Shown here: one piece after another, positions 1 through 7,894 of the stretch
Layout of the letters: each line of letters opens with the position of its first letter
How positions within the stretch are numbered: position 1 is the first letter of the stretch
Assembly: GCA_964648295.1 (NCBI GenBank)
Contig: CAZYNH010000011.1
Coordinates: 21,799-85,798 of the forward strand
DNA: 64,000 nt
Source of the DNA: UBA4055 sp964648295
GTDB taxonomy: Bacteria > UBA4055
Direction: 5' to 3'
Notes under the pieces: model-generated
Told to the model about the DNA's origin: nothing
Databases searched by the model: none
What the model saw: the letters and a program-made list of their open reading frames with translations, nothing else
Translations under genes and position numbers: made by a program

Positions 1-1179
1 AAGTTCCAGAGCCCTGTTCATCAGATGATCCAGTTTGAGCTGCTTAAGCTGAGCCACCATATTCGTATACATTCCGCCCGGTATCTCGGCGTTCTTAACC
101 CTCTCATCAGGATCCGGGAAATTAAATTTTTTCGTTATAGCCTGACAGCATTTAAGAAGATTGTCTATGCTGTTATTCTGAGCCGCCTCGATCGCGCTTG
201 TAAAAAGCGCGTCGGTTTCAGAGTCAAGCTTGTAATCCGATATGTTAAATTCCGCCGGGAACATTTTCGTTGTATCGAAATCAGTAAGCTCCTTTCTTAT
301 TTCTTTCAGTTCCCTGTCAATGAGCGTTACCTGCTTCAGATCGACATCGGTTTCAATACCCATCTTGTCGCAGAATATCTGGACAAGCTCAAACGCCGGC
401 GCGGCCGGCCCTCCGGCGAAACTGTATAGCACCGTATCCACAATATCCACGCCCTTAACGATGGCCATTATAACTGACGCGAGCCCGTATCCGGGAGTAT
501 CATGCGTATGAAGGTCTATCGGAACCTTGACGGACTGCTTAAGCGCTGTTATGAGCTCACCGGTCATCTTCGGGTGTATAAGACCGGCCATGTCTTTTAT
601 CGTAATTATCTCCGCCCCTTCTTTCTCAAGTTCAACGGCTTTATTTACAAAATAATCAACATTGAATATGTTTTTTGGAAGTTTCTTTCCTGAAAAGAAG
701 GCGCTGATCTTCTCTCCCAGAGTGAACTTTGGATCGACTGTAAAACAAACCGCGCAGTCCGGAATGCCGCCGTATTTTTTTGCGGACCTGATAGACGATG
801 TCATATTGTTAATATCGTTCAGAGCGTCAAATATTCTTATAATATCAAGTCCTGATCCTATCGAGTTTTTCATAAATCCGTCGATAACCTCTTCGGGATA
901 AGGCGCATAACCAAAAAGGTTTCTTCCCCTTGAAAGAGAAGTGAGTTTTGAGCTTTCTCCTACGGCAGCCTTTATTTTTTCCAGCCTTTCCCACGGATTT
1001 TCGTTCAGATAACGCATGATCGAGTCCGGTACAGCTCCGCCCCATACTTCACAGGCATAGAATCCTGCTTTTGCATAGTAAGGCAATACCCTGTCGACCT
1101 GTGCCTGGCTCATCCTTGTAGCGAACTGGGACTGCTGACCGTCCCTTAATGTAAGATCCCTTATTTTCAGCTTCTTCAT
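1..1179 (-). CDS. oadA: Biotin-dependent carboxyltransferase subunit (oxaloacetate decarboxylase alpha / pyruvate carboxylase subunit B), 3' end outside window
   Basis: The frame is open from an ATG at 1179 to the left edge, giving the first 393 residues of a protein normally 450-650 long. The N-terminal TIM-barrel carboxyltransferase domain is clear: the signature TLRDGQQS lies at residues 10-17, the carboxyl-accepting lysine sits in ITIKDMAG (K195), and the metal-binding histidines sit in DLHTHDT (H224, H226). The start of the helical PYC_OADA domain follows from about residue 285. Such subunits transfer CO2 between carboxybiotin and pyruvate/oxaloacetate in the cytoplasm. Whether this one belongs to a Na+-pumping decarboxylase or a pyruvate carboxylase cannot be told without the missing C-terminus and neighbours. 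The biotin ligase at 26835 would supply the cofactor. Confidence 0.9.
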   Translation of the reverse strand, partial: MKKLKIRDLTLRDGQQSQFATRMSQAQVDRVLPYYAKAGFYACEVWGGAVPDSIMRYLNENPWERLEKIKAAVGESSKLTSLSRGRNLFGYAPYPEEVIDGFMKNSIGSGLDIIRIFDALNDINNMTSSIRSAKKYGGIPDCAVCFTVDPKFTLGEKISAFFSGKKLPKNIFNVDYFVNKAVELEKEGAEIITIKDMAGLIHPKMTGELITALKQSVKVPIDLHTHDTPGYGLASVIMAIVKGVDIVDTVLYSFAGGPAAPAFELVQIFCDKMGIETDVDLKQVTLIDRELKEIRKELTDFDTTKMFPAEFNISDYKLDSETDALFTSAIEAAQNNSIDNLLKCCQAITKKFNFPDPDERVKNAEIPGGMYTNMVAQLKQLKLDHLMNRALEL

Positions 1180-1197
1180 TTATATCCCTTGAACTTT

Positions 1198-1234
1198 TTG
1201 CGTAGAATTTATCTAAAAATTACTTTTTACGCAA
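1198..1234. promoter_or_regulatory. Inverted repeat upstream of the carboxyltransferase gene
   Basis: The ten-base arms TTGCGTAGAA and TTTTTACGCAA-type are almost perfectly complementary (one G-T pair) and are separated by 17 AT-rich bases. The repeat begins 19 bases before the minus-strand start codon, so it could be an operator or a 5' leader hairpin. This is inference from position and symmetry only. Confidence 0.35.
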
Positions 1235-1295
1235 TGATTTATATTAGTTAAAATTTATGTTTTTTTTTTAATTTAAAATGCAGTTTATAAAACTT

Positions 1296-1323
1296 TTGTT
1301 TATCTTACATCCGGTTTTAATAT
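1296..1323 (+). promoter_or_regulatory. Candidate promoter for the pab operon
   Basis: TTGTTT at 1296-1301 and TAATAT at 1318-1323 are separated by 16 bases, in the divergent gap just before pabA. The match is partial and the predicted leader would be very short, so the call is weak. Confidence 0.3.
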
Positions 1324-1342
1324 AGAGGGTTCCGGCCGGAAA

Positions 1343-1933
1343 ATGAAAATACTTCTCCTTGATAATTACGACTCATTCACATATAACCTCAAAATCCTTA
1401 TCCATACATCTGCACCTAAGGCGTTTATCGAGGTCAGACGCAATAAAGATCCGGATATAAAAGCGGCTGAGACGGATATTCTTGTGATCTCCCCGGGTCC
1501 CATGAGCTGGAAAGATACAGGTATTCTTAAAGAACTTTTCGTGGATAAGATAATACCCAGCCGGATACCCGTTCTGGGGATATGCCTTGGAATGCAGTTC
1601 ATTGCGGGTTATTTTGGTTCGGAAATCGGAAGGATCGGGAACCCCGAACACGGTATTTGTGCCCAGATCAGGCATAACGGCGATAAACTTTTTGACCAGG
1701 TTCCATCAGTTTTTGAAGCTGCCAGATATAATTCACTCGGGTTGTACGATGTAAACACCGGCTCAGATATTCAGGTGATCGCACGGGAAAATACTTCAGG
1801 CGCAGTTATGGCACTTAAACACAATTTCCTTCCCATGGCGGGATTCCAGTTCCATCCCGAAAGTTTTCTTTCAGAATGCGGCAGACAGCTGATTAAAAAT
1901 TTCATGACAGTTTATGTTCAGAATAAATTATAA
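1343..1933 (+). CDS. pabA: Aminodeoxychorismate synthase, glutamine amidotransferase component
   Basis: The 196-residue protein is a class I glutamine amidotransferase of the TrpG/PabA type. It opens with LLLDNYDSFTYN and has the nucleophile in GICLGMQ (C81) and the catalytic pair in FHPES (H171, E173). It hydrolyses glutamine and passes ammonia to PabB for 4-amino-4-deoxychorismate synthesis in folate biosynthesis. Sequence alone barely separates PabA from TrpG. The assignment rests on the next gene being a PabB with the PIKGT motif and the third being PabC. Its 3' end overlaps pabB by 20 bases, which suggests translational coupling. Confidence 0.88.
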   Translation: MKILLLDNYDSFTYNLKILIHTSAPKAFIEVRRNKDPDIKAAETDILVISPGPMSWKDTGILKELFVDKIIPSRIPVLGICLGMQFIAGYFGSEIGRIGNPEHGICAQIRHNGDKLFDQVPSVFEAARYNSLGLYDVNTGSDIQVIARENTSGAVMALKHNFLPMAGFQFHPESFLSECGRQLIKNFMTVYVQNKL

Positions 1934-3230
1934 AATTAAAGAAATCAGTAGAAAATGGTCTCATGAGTCCCTTTTCTCCGCGACCGGGCTTCACGGAGGC
2001 GCTTGTCTTTTCACATCGCTGAAAGACCCTTCGACAGGGAGAAATATAACCGGAATAAATCCAGTCCGCAGATTCAACTCGCCCGGTGATATCGACGCAT
2101 TTGTTTCGCTGAACAGAACAGAGGTCTGTCTGCCGGTTATACTTGGTTTTATTGCGTATGACTACAAGGACAAGGTTGAAGAGGAAGGCCTTTACAATAA
2201 TTTCCGCGAGAATATTTTTCCTGATTTTTATTTCTGCCTTTACGAGCATTATGTTATTTGCGATAATTCTGATACTGAACACCTCACCCTTATAAGCTTA
2301 GAATTCCCTTTCAGACATAAAATTTTAAAAGAAGACGAAATTTTTATCACGCCTGAAATAAAACTGACAGACGGCGGATCAAAATATATCGGTTCGTCTT
2401 TGAACAAAGCAGAATTTGAGTCCGGTGTAAAAAAAATCAAAGATTATATTAGGAACGGTGACATTTATCAGGCTAATCTTACGAGGAAAATTACCGGTGC
2501 AACGGATTTCTCTGCGGTCGAGTGTGCTGTCAGGATCAAAAACTCAAATCCGATAGAGTTCGGTGTATTCGCCAGGATCGAAGACAGATTCATCATTTCG
2601 TCATCTCCCGAAAGATTTTTCATGCTCAAAGACGGCATAATAAAAGCTCTGCCTATAAAAGGCACCTCACCCCGTTTTTCGGATCCGGATAAAGACTCAG
2701 ATAGCCTGAAAAAACTTCTCTGCTCAAAAAAGGATCTGGCCGAACTCGCGATGATAGTCGATCTGCTCAGGAATGACATGAACAGAATATGTTCGGATGT
2801 AACTGTTGAAGCTTTCCCTCTCATCATGAGACTAAGAAATGTATTTCACCTTTATTCTGTAATATCCGGAAAACTTAAGCACGGAAGTTTCACGCAGATA
2901 ATAAACGCCATGTTCCCGGGAGGTTCCATAACAGGATGTCCTAAGATCAGGTCATGCCAGATCATTGAGGAACTTGAAAAAACAGGAAGAGGGCTTTATA
3001 CCGGCAATTTTGGATACATAAACCTGAACGGGGATATGGATTTCAATATTATGATAAGAACTTTGTTCTACGACAATGGCGGCATATCATTCAACACCGG
3101 AGGCGGAATAACGCTTCTCTCCGACCCTGAAAGTGAATATAGAGAAACGGTTCACAAGGCCCGAAACATTTATGACGCGCTCAATATGGAGGTTATATGG
3201 GAAGAAAAATACTGCTTGACGGACAGATAA
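1914..3230 (+). CDS. pabB: Aminodeoxychorismate synthase component I
   Basis: The 438-residue protein has an anthranilate-synthase-I type N-terminal part and a complete chorismate-binding domain from about residue 165. GDIYQANLT (182-190), SSSPERF (229-235), IVDLLRNDMNR, TGCPKIR and YTGNFGY are all present. The decisive motif is PIKGT (247-251), whose lysine (K249) is the PabB nucleophile; anthranilate synthases have PIAGT. It converts chorismate plus ammonia to aminodeoxychorismate. The start is inside pabA and lacks a strong ribosome-binding site. The 3' end overlaps pabC by 34 bases. Confidence 0.92.
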   Translation: MFRINYKIKEISRKWSHESLFSATGLHGGACLFTSLKDPSTGRNITGINPVRRFNSPGDIDAFVSLNRTEVCLPVILGFIAYDYKDKVEEEGLYNNFRENIFPDFYFCLYEHYVICDNSDTEHLTLISLEFPFRHKILKEDEIFITPEIKLTDGGSKYIGSSLNKAEFESGVKKIKDYIRNGDIYQANLTRKITGATDFSAVECAVRIKNSNPIEFGVFARIEDRFIISSSPERFFMLKDGIIKALPIKGTSPRFSDPDKDSDSLKKLLCSKKDLAELAMIVDLLRNDMNRICSDVTVEAFPLIMRLRNVFHLYSVISGKLKHGSFTQIINAMFPGGSITGCPKIRSCQIIEELEKTGRGLYTGNFGYINLNGDMDFNIMIRTLFYDNGGISFNTGGGITLLSDPESEYRETVHKARNIYDALNMEVIWEEKYCLTDR

Positions 3231-4006
3231 AATATAAAGACAGCGTTATAATCTCTCCGGATTCGCCCGCACTTAATTTCGGCTGCGGTTTGTTCGAGAC
3301 TGTCCTTTACAGAAATGAAAAGCTGTATTTTTATAATGAACATTTACAAAGGCTCAGATCGGCATGTCGCGAACTTTTGATTGAACCGCCCGCCGAGGAT
3401 ATGATCTCCTATGAAAGACTTACAGATCTTGCGGATCAGAACGGATACAATAAAAATACTGCCAGAATTAAAATATTTTACGCTCCTCTGAGCGGACCGG
3501 ACAAATGGAACTCACTGGTATCAGTAGAAAAATACGGGCGAAAGGACGGCAATGTGTCACTGAAAACCGATCCGCGCACAAGAGACAGCTCCTTTAACCG
3601 ATATAAATCATCTTCATATATGCAGAACTATTTATCAATCCTCGGAACTGACGGCTCGAAAGAAATTGCGTTTGTCAACCTCCGTAACGAAATTACAGAA
3701 GGTTCCAGGACGAATATTCTCTGCCTAAAAAACGGAATTATATATTTTACCGGAAGAAAAGAGAACTACCTTCAGGGTATTATGCAGAACATGATCCTCA
3801 GCGACTATAGAGATATCGGATTTGACGGAATAGAGGAACTTGCCGGAGGATTTACTCAAGACATTATTCGGCACACGGAAGAAATGATCATAACGAACAG
3901 CCTCATGATCTCAAAAAATGTCGACATTCTGAACTTTGGGTCCTATATCCGTGAATTCGATACTTTCGGGGCTTCAAAAAAGATCAATGATTTTTATCTT
4001 AAATGA
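3197..4006 (+). CDS. pabC: Aminodeoxychorismate lyase (class IV PLP enzyme)
   Basis: The 269-residue protein has the class IV aminotransferase/lyase fold. GLFETVLYRN lies at 31-40, the PLP lysine is K137 in RYKSSSYMQNYLS, and NEITEGSRTNI lies at 164-173. It would release pyruvate from aminodeoxychorismate to give p-aminobenzoate. By itself the sequence could also be a branched-chain or D-amino-acid aminotransferase. Overlap with pabB and the pabA-pabB-pabC order make the lyase role by far the most likely. It is the last gene before a terminator at 4009-4034. Confidence 0.86.
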   Translation: MGRKILLDGQIKYKDSVIISPDSPALNFGCGLFETVLYRNEKLYFYNEHLQRLRSACRELLIEPPAEDMISYERLTDLADQNGYNKNTARIKIFYAPLSGPDKWNSLVSVEKYGRKDGNVSLKTDPRTRDSSFNRYKSSSYMQNYLSILGTDGSKEIAFVNLRNEITEGSRTNILCLKNGIIYFTGRKENYLQGIMQNMILSDYRDIGFDGIEELAGGFTQDIIRHTEEMIITNSLMISKNVDILNFGSYIREFDTFGASKKINDFYLK

Positions 4007-4008
4007 AA

Positions 4009-4034
4009 AAGCCCGGATCGCCGGGCTTTAATTT
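4009..4034. terminator. Bidirectional rho-independent terminator between pabC and the small lipoprotein gene
   Basis: AAGCCCGG and CCGGGCTT form a perfect 8-bp stem around the loop ATCG. It is followed by a short T-rich stretch on the plus strand and by TTTTTC on the minus strand, so it can end both the converging pabC transcript and the minus-strand lipoprotein transcript. Confidence 0.88.
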
Positions 4035-4261
4035 TATTCGCTTATAGAAGGTGTGACTTTATCCTGGATTATATTCTTGATCATTTCATATTTGGCACTG
4101 ATGGAATCTCTCTCGTTTACGACCTTCTTCATACGCGTTTCCAGACCTGCCTTTTCAGCTCTAAGGTTTGCATTTTCCATTTTGAGTCTGTTTATTTCCT
4201 CTTTTGAACAGCCTGCCAGGATCACAGCGCCTGCGATCAGAACAAAAATCATTTTTTTCAT
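4034..4261 (-). CDS. Small coiled-coil lipoprotein (Lpp-like in layout)
   Basis: The product is about 75 residues: a signal peptide ending in the lipobox LAGC, then a 55-residue chain of heptad-like repeats (INRLKMENANLRAEKAGLE and onward) with no other domain. This resembles Braun-type outer-membrane lipoproteins in size and shape, but it ends in SISE and lacks the C-terminal lysine used for peptidoglycan linkage. Three ATGs lie close together; the one at 4261 has a GGGGG ribosome-binding site nine bases upstream, while 4270 and 4267 are too close to it. It has its own near-consensus promoter and a strong terminator, so the transcript is short and monocistronic. Confidence 0.8.
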   Translation of the reverse strand: MKKMIFVLIAGAVILAGCSKEEINRLKMENANLRAEKAGLETRMKKVVNERDSISAKYEMIKNIIQDKVTPSISE

Positions 4262-4293
4262 TTTCATCATCCCCCTGCCGGATTTTTTTCTGT

Positions 4294-4321
4294 ATTATAC
4301 GATAATAAAAACAAATGTCAA
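4294..4321 (-). promoter_or_regulatory. Near-consensus sigma-70 promoter of the small lipoprotein gene
   Basis: On the minus strand a perfect TTGACA (4321-4316) and a perfect TATAAT (4299-4294) are separated by 16 bases. Transcription would start near 4287, about 26 bases before the start codon. It is the best promoter match I found in the window. Confidence 0.8.
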
Positions 4322-4330
4322 GCGTAATAT

Positions 4331-5473
4331 TTATTCATAAGATGAAGTTACTTCATACACAACGCCTCTTTCTTTCATATATTTGAGCATAGTTTTAAAA
4401 CAAGCTTCATCTTCTCCGATAAATTCAGCAGGACTCAATCCTTTTTTCTTATACAGTCCTTTCGCGACCAGATTGACTGCCGCTGTGCAGGAATATCCTG
4501 TAGTTCTTGCCATGGATGAGATCTTTGTTTTTTTACAGTATCTGTCGAACAAGTCGTATGTAAAGACCTTCGGTTTTCCGCTCTCCGTTCCTCTGACAAT
4601 AACGCGCATGATGGTAAACTCTTCCTCTGTTCTGCCGAGTTTCCAGTTCTTATCTGTAAATAGTACTTTTTCGGTCATCTGCAGCGGAGATATTTTCATG
4701 CCGTTTATTTCAACCGGTTTTTTTGAGAAAAATCCTGACTCCCGTAAAATCCTTACTTTTTCAATATATCCCGGGTAACGCATTGTTTTTTCTTTCAAGT
4801 TCGGTATCTTTGGAAAATTTTTTAATATGGACCTCAATCCGTCGCTGTTCCACGCCTCAAGCGTGCCTACGCCTCCGAACTCGAAAAGCTCAGGGTCCGA
4901 GAGAGCCGGTCTTGCTGTCTCAACACCGTTCTCCTTATACCTGGCCGGCCTTACATACTCTTCAATTACATCGCATGGTGAGAAAGGAGCTTTATATTCC
5001 CACGGCCATGTACGGCTTACAGGAAGTCCGCCGACGAGGCAGAGATAAGAATCAACTTTCATTCTGCGGTTATGGTAACCCAGTATAACATTGCACATTC
5101 CCGGTGCAACTCCGATATCAGTTATCGCCGTCACATTATTCTTTTTCGCTATCCTGTCCAGCGGAGTTGAGTCTTCAGGGAAGAAAGCGATATCAACAAC
5201 ATTCTTTTTGCATTCGATAACTGTCTTAACTGTTTCATAGCCCATAAAACCCGGCACTGCATCCACAACAATATCAGAATCTGATATGATGTCAGCCAGT
5301 TTCTTTTTGTTGCGGAGATCGGCCTGAACAGTCTTTATACCGTTTTCCTTTTTGAGAATTTCCAGAGCGGTACTGTTGAAGTCCGCTACCTTGATATCGT
5401 AGCCGGTGCAGAGGTCTTTTGCCATTGCGCTTCCGACCATTCCTGCGCCCAAAACAGTTATTTTTAATTCCAT
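4331..5473 (-). CDS. Saccharopine dehydrogenase / lysine 6-dehydrogenase family oxidoreductase
   Basis: The 380-residue protein begins with a Rossmann nucleotide-binding loop, VLGAGMVG (G9, G11, G14), followed by the ADLRN and VVDAVPGF segments of the saccharopine-reductase fold. It has the single-domain length of lysine dehydrogenases and related carboxynorspermidine or homospermidine enzymes. Predicted role: NAD(P)-linked oxidation or reduction of an amino-acid side-chain imine in the cytoplasm; the substrate cannot be fixed from sequence. The ATG at 5473 has AGGGAG five bases upstream and is preferred over a GTG at 5479. It overlaps the upstream lipoprotein gene by 10 bases. Confidence 0.82.
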   Translation of the reverse strand: MELKITVLGAGMVGSAMAKDLCTGYDIKVADFNSTALEILKKENGIKTVQADLRNKKKLADIISDSDIVVDAVPGFMGYETVKTVIECKKNVVDIAFFPEDSTPLDRIAKKNNVTAITDIGVAPGMCNVILGYHNRRMKVDSYLCLVGGLPVSRTWPWEYKAPFSPCDVIEEYVRPARYKENGVETARPALSDPELFEFGGVGTLEAWNSDGLRSILKNFPKIPNLKEKTMRYPGYIEKVRILRESGFFSKKPVEINGMKISPLQMTEKVLFTDKNWKLGRTEEEFTIMRVIVRGTESGKPKVFTYDLFDRYCKKTKISSMARTTGYSCTAAVNLVAKGLYKKKGLSPAEFIGEDEACFKTMLKYMKERGVVYEVTSSYE

Positions 5474-6039
5474 ATCCACTCCCTGTCTGCGTCAATATGA
5501 ATATAACCGCCAATAAGAGAATCAGGATTTACAGTCGTACCCGTCTTGAAAAAATATCCTCCGAAATTAGCCTCAAATATTGTATCCGGTCTTAACTGAA
5601 TGACATTAATAAATGTTTTTCTGGTATATTTCTCGTCTATGCCTGATATATTGTTTATGTAATAAGCCCAGGCCGGATCACTTGAAGACAGCTCGAATTT
5701 ATTTGTGCTGTAATCGCTTTGAATCCATACAGTATCAGGCCTGGCGTTCATGTCATATCTGAAAACCATGTTCCATTTTCTCCCGTCAGCAGTTTCGGCG
5801 CTGAAACTTACTTTGGGACTGTTCATATCTCCTGTTAATGTACAGCTCACATTTCTTCTGGCCGTAATTTCACTGATCGACGCGAGGTCCTTCCAGTTAC
5901 CGTAGATATCGTAAGAAATATCCCCGAAATCTACCATCAGCCCGTTAGTGAACGGAGGCGGATCGTTTTCCTCGTCGTCACATGACACAAGAAACAGCAG
6001 TGCTGTCAGGCATACTGCCGCCAAATATAATTTTTTCAT
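5464..6039 (-). CDS. Lipoprotein of unknown function
   Basis: The 191-residue product has a signal peptide and the lipobox FLVSC, followed by an acidic linker (DDEENDPPP). The rest looks beta-rich, with many alternating hydrophobic strands and several aromatic residues, and it ends EWIWN. Asp at +2 after the lipid cysteine would, by the E. coli rule, favour inner-membrane retention, but that rule is not reliable outside enterobacteria. I do not recognise a family. It lies between the TPR lipoprotein and the lysine-dehydrogenase-like gene and overlaps the latter. Confidence 0.7.
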   Translation of the reverse strand: MKKLYLAAVCLTALLFLVSCDDEENDPPPFTNGLMVDFGDISYDIYGNWKDLASISEITARRNVSCTLTGDMNSPKVSFSAETADGRKWNMVFRYDMNARPDTVWIQSDYSTNKFELSSSDPAWAYYINNISGIDEKYTRKTFINVIQLRPDTIFEANFGGYFFKTGTTVNPDSLIGGYIHIDADREWIWN

Positions 6040-6064
6040 CTTTTTCTCCTCCCGAATTTATATT

Positions 6065-7894
6065 TCAATCGTTCCTTCTATCCATCATATACCACCTGTC
6101 GGCATCAGACAATATTTTTGTCTTCGCCGCTGTCTCCTTCCCGACTGGCCCGCCGCCCTCCTGTCTGAGTTTCTGAGACGCGAACCTGGCGTAAACTGAC
6201 TGGGGATATATATCCTTTATTTCCGAATATATCTCCGCTGCCTTCGGATAGTCCCTCAGATAGTTCTCAGCTATTAGTGCAGCTGCCTGAAGTATTTTCG
6301 GTGAAAGAGGGCTTTTATTATATTTTCTTGCGATCTGCAGGTATTCTTCGGCGGCTTCATGGTAAAGCGAATCAAGAAATTTGCCAGATGAGATATTAAA
6401 AAAGTGCCCGGCCGAGTCTTCTATTACCAGAACCGGCTCTATTCCCCTCAATGATCTGATAAAGTTGGCACCGGCTGTTTCGGGATACTTCTCCAGAAGA
6501 GTGTCCTCAAGAGTCTTATATTTTAAGCTGTCGGTTATTATTAGAGACATCAGCGCTTTCGATGCTTTATGGGGATATTTCTTCTCTTTTGAGAGTTCCT
6601 CAAAAAGTACCATTGCGGTATCGGTAAGATTCAGATGGAATAATGCTTTATCCGCCAATGTGCTTTTATTGATTATATATGATGCTTCAAGATCATTCCG
6701 CTGACCTGTGAGAACGGATATCTCATTATCGGCATTCTCTGCGGCTTTACCGGGCAGTTCCGGTTCTTCCAGTTTTGTCTTTAACCTGTTAATTTTTGCA
6801 TCGATACTGTCTCTTTTCTGAGGATATTCTTCAATCTTTCTTCTTAGATTTCTGAAATCTACAATAAGATTTTTTCTGTCCGCGGAATTTTTATAGAATT
6901 CATTTCTCCTGTCGTAATAACCGCTTGAATCATACATCACCTCCGCAGATCTGAAATCTTTTTTCAGGCGAAAATAGTATTCTCCGAAATAAAATGCCGC
7001 TTCCGACAGGTCGGGACCGTTGTTCCTGTCCTTTGGATTGACTCTTAATATCTCGTCAAGTTTATCGTAGGTTTTTATCTCCATATCATTTTCAAGATAA
7101 AATTTTGCCAGCTTGATCTCTCCTTTAAGTGAATATGATGCATACTTCTGGTCCGAAGTAATATCCTCAAGTATCGAGATCGCTTTTCCCTTATCCCCGC
7201 TTTTCATCAGCGCTTCTGCCTGCTTAACCTTCGCGTTAAATATCTTCTCCCTTTCTGTTTGAAGTTCAGAGAGTTTCATGTAAATACCGGCAGCAGTTTG
7301 GTAGTCATCAGTTTGCTCCGCAATTTCTGCGGCTGCCTGAAGCAGATTCATCTTGTCAGACTCGCTTTCAGCTGATTCTGAAGCCTTCAGCATATAATCG
7401 AATGCCTTCGCGCTGTCTCCTTTTGACAGGCTCATGTCCGCATTCAGTTTGTAAAGTCTGAAGGGTTCTATGTCTATCCTGCCTTTACCGATACTCTCAA
7501 GTAATCTTCCTGCCTCTTCATAATTTTTCAACGCGATCTCAACTTCGGCAAGATGTATCCTTGCCCGGTCAATAAGTTCGGAGTCGGGAAATTTCAGAAG
7601 GAGTTCATTAAATTTCCTCTGAGCTTTATAATAGTCACTCTGCCTCAGATAACATAGCCCCATCATCAAAATCGAGTCGTCAACCCATCTGCTTTCGGGA
7701 TAGAATTCGAGTATTTTTGACAATTCTTTAAGACTGTTCTCGTAAAGATTTTTATCAATAACATTCGTCTCTTTCCTCTTTCGTTCAGCTTCATTATAGC
7801 TCTCTTTTGCATTGAAGTACATATTAAAATATGCACAGCCCGAAAACAGGGTTATTATGAAAAAGACGGAATATGTTCTTATTATTTTTTTCAA
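6065..7894 (-). CDS. TPR-repeat lipoprotein
   Basis: The 609-residue product has a signal peptide ending in the lipobox LFSGC. A long array of tetratricopeptide helices follows, for example ELSKILEFYPES and AQRKFNELLLKFPDSELID, with a coiled-coil stretch in the middle (REKIEEYPQKRDSIDAKINR region) and more TPRs at the C-terminus. This is the layout of outer-membrane lipoproteins that scaffold envelope machines; no specific partner can be named. The TTG start at 7894 overlaps the upstream stop as TTGA and gives a normal signal peptide (MKKIIRTYS). A GTG at 7915 is the alternative and would add seven residues. Confidence 0.78.
   Translation of the reverse strand: MKKIIRTYSVFFIITLFSGCAYFNMYFNAKESYNEAERKRKETNVIDKNLYENSLKELSKILEFYPESRWVDDSILMMGLCYLRQSDYYKAQRKFNELLLKFPDSELIDRARIHLAEVEIALKNYEEAGRLLESIGKGRIDIEPFRLYKLNADMSLSKGDSAKAFDYMLKASESAESESDKMNLLQAAAEIAEQTDDYQTAAGIYMKLSELQTEREKIFNAKVKQAEALMKSGDKGKAISILEDITSDQKYASYSLKGEIKLAKFYLENDMEIKTYDKLDEILRVNPKDRNNGPDLSEAAFYFGEYYFRLKKDFRSAEVMYDSSGYYDRRNEFYKNSADRKNLIVDFRNLRRKIEEYPQKRDSIDAKINRLKTKLEEPELPGKAAENADNEISVLTGQRNDLEASYIINKSTLADKALFHLNLTDTAMVLFEELSKEKKYPHKASKALMSLIITDSLKYKTLEDTLLEKYPETAGANFIRSLRGIEPVLVIEDSAGHFFNISSGKFLDSLYHEAAEEYLQIARKYNKSPLSPKILQAAALIAENYLRDYPKAAEIYSEIKDIYPQSVYARFASQKLRQEGGGPVGKETAAKTKILSDADRWYMMDRRND

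Noticed and set aside
1914..1933. Fused or frameshifted pabA-pabB
   Set aside because: Both frames are full-length with complete motifs, and short overlaps are normal throughout this genome.
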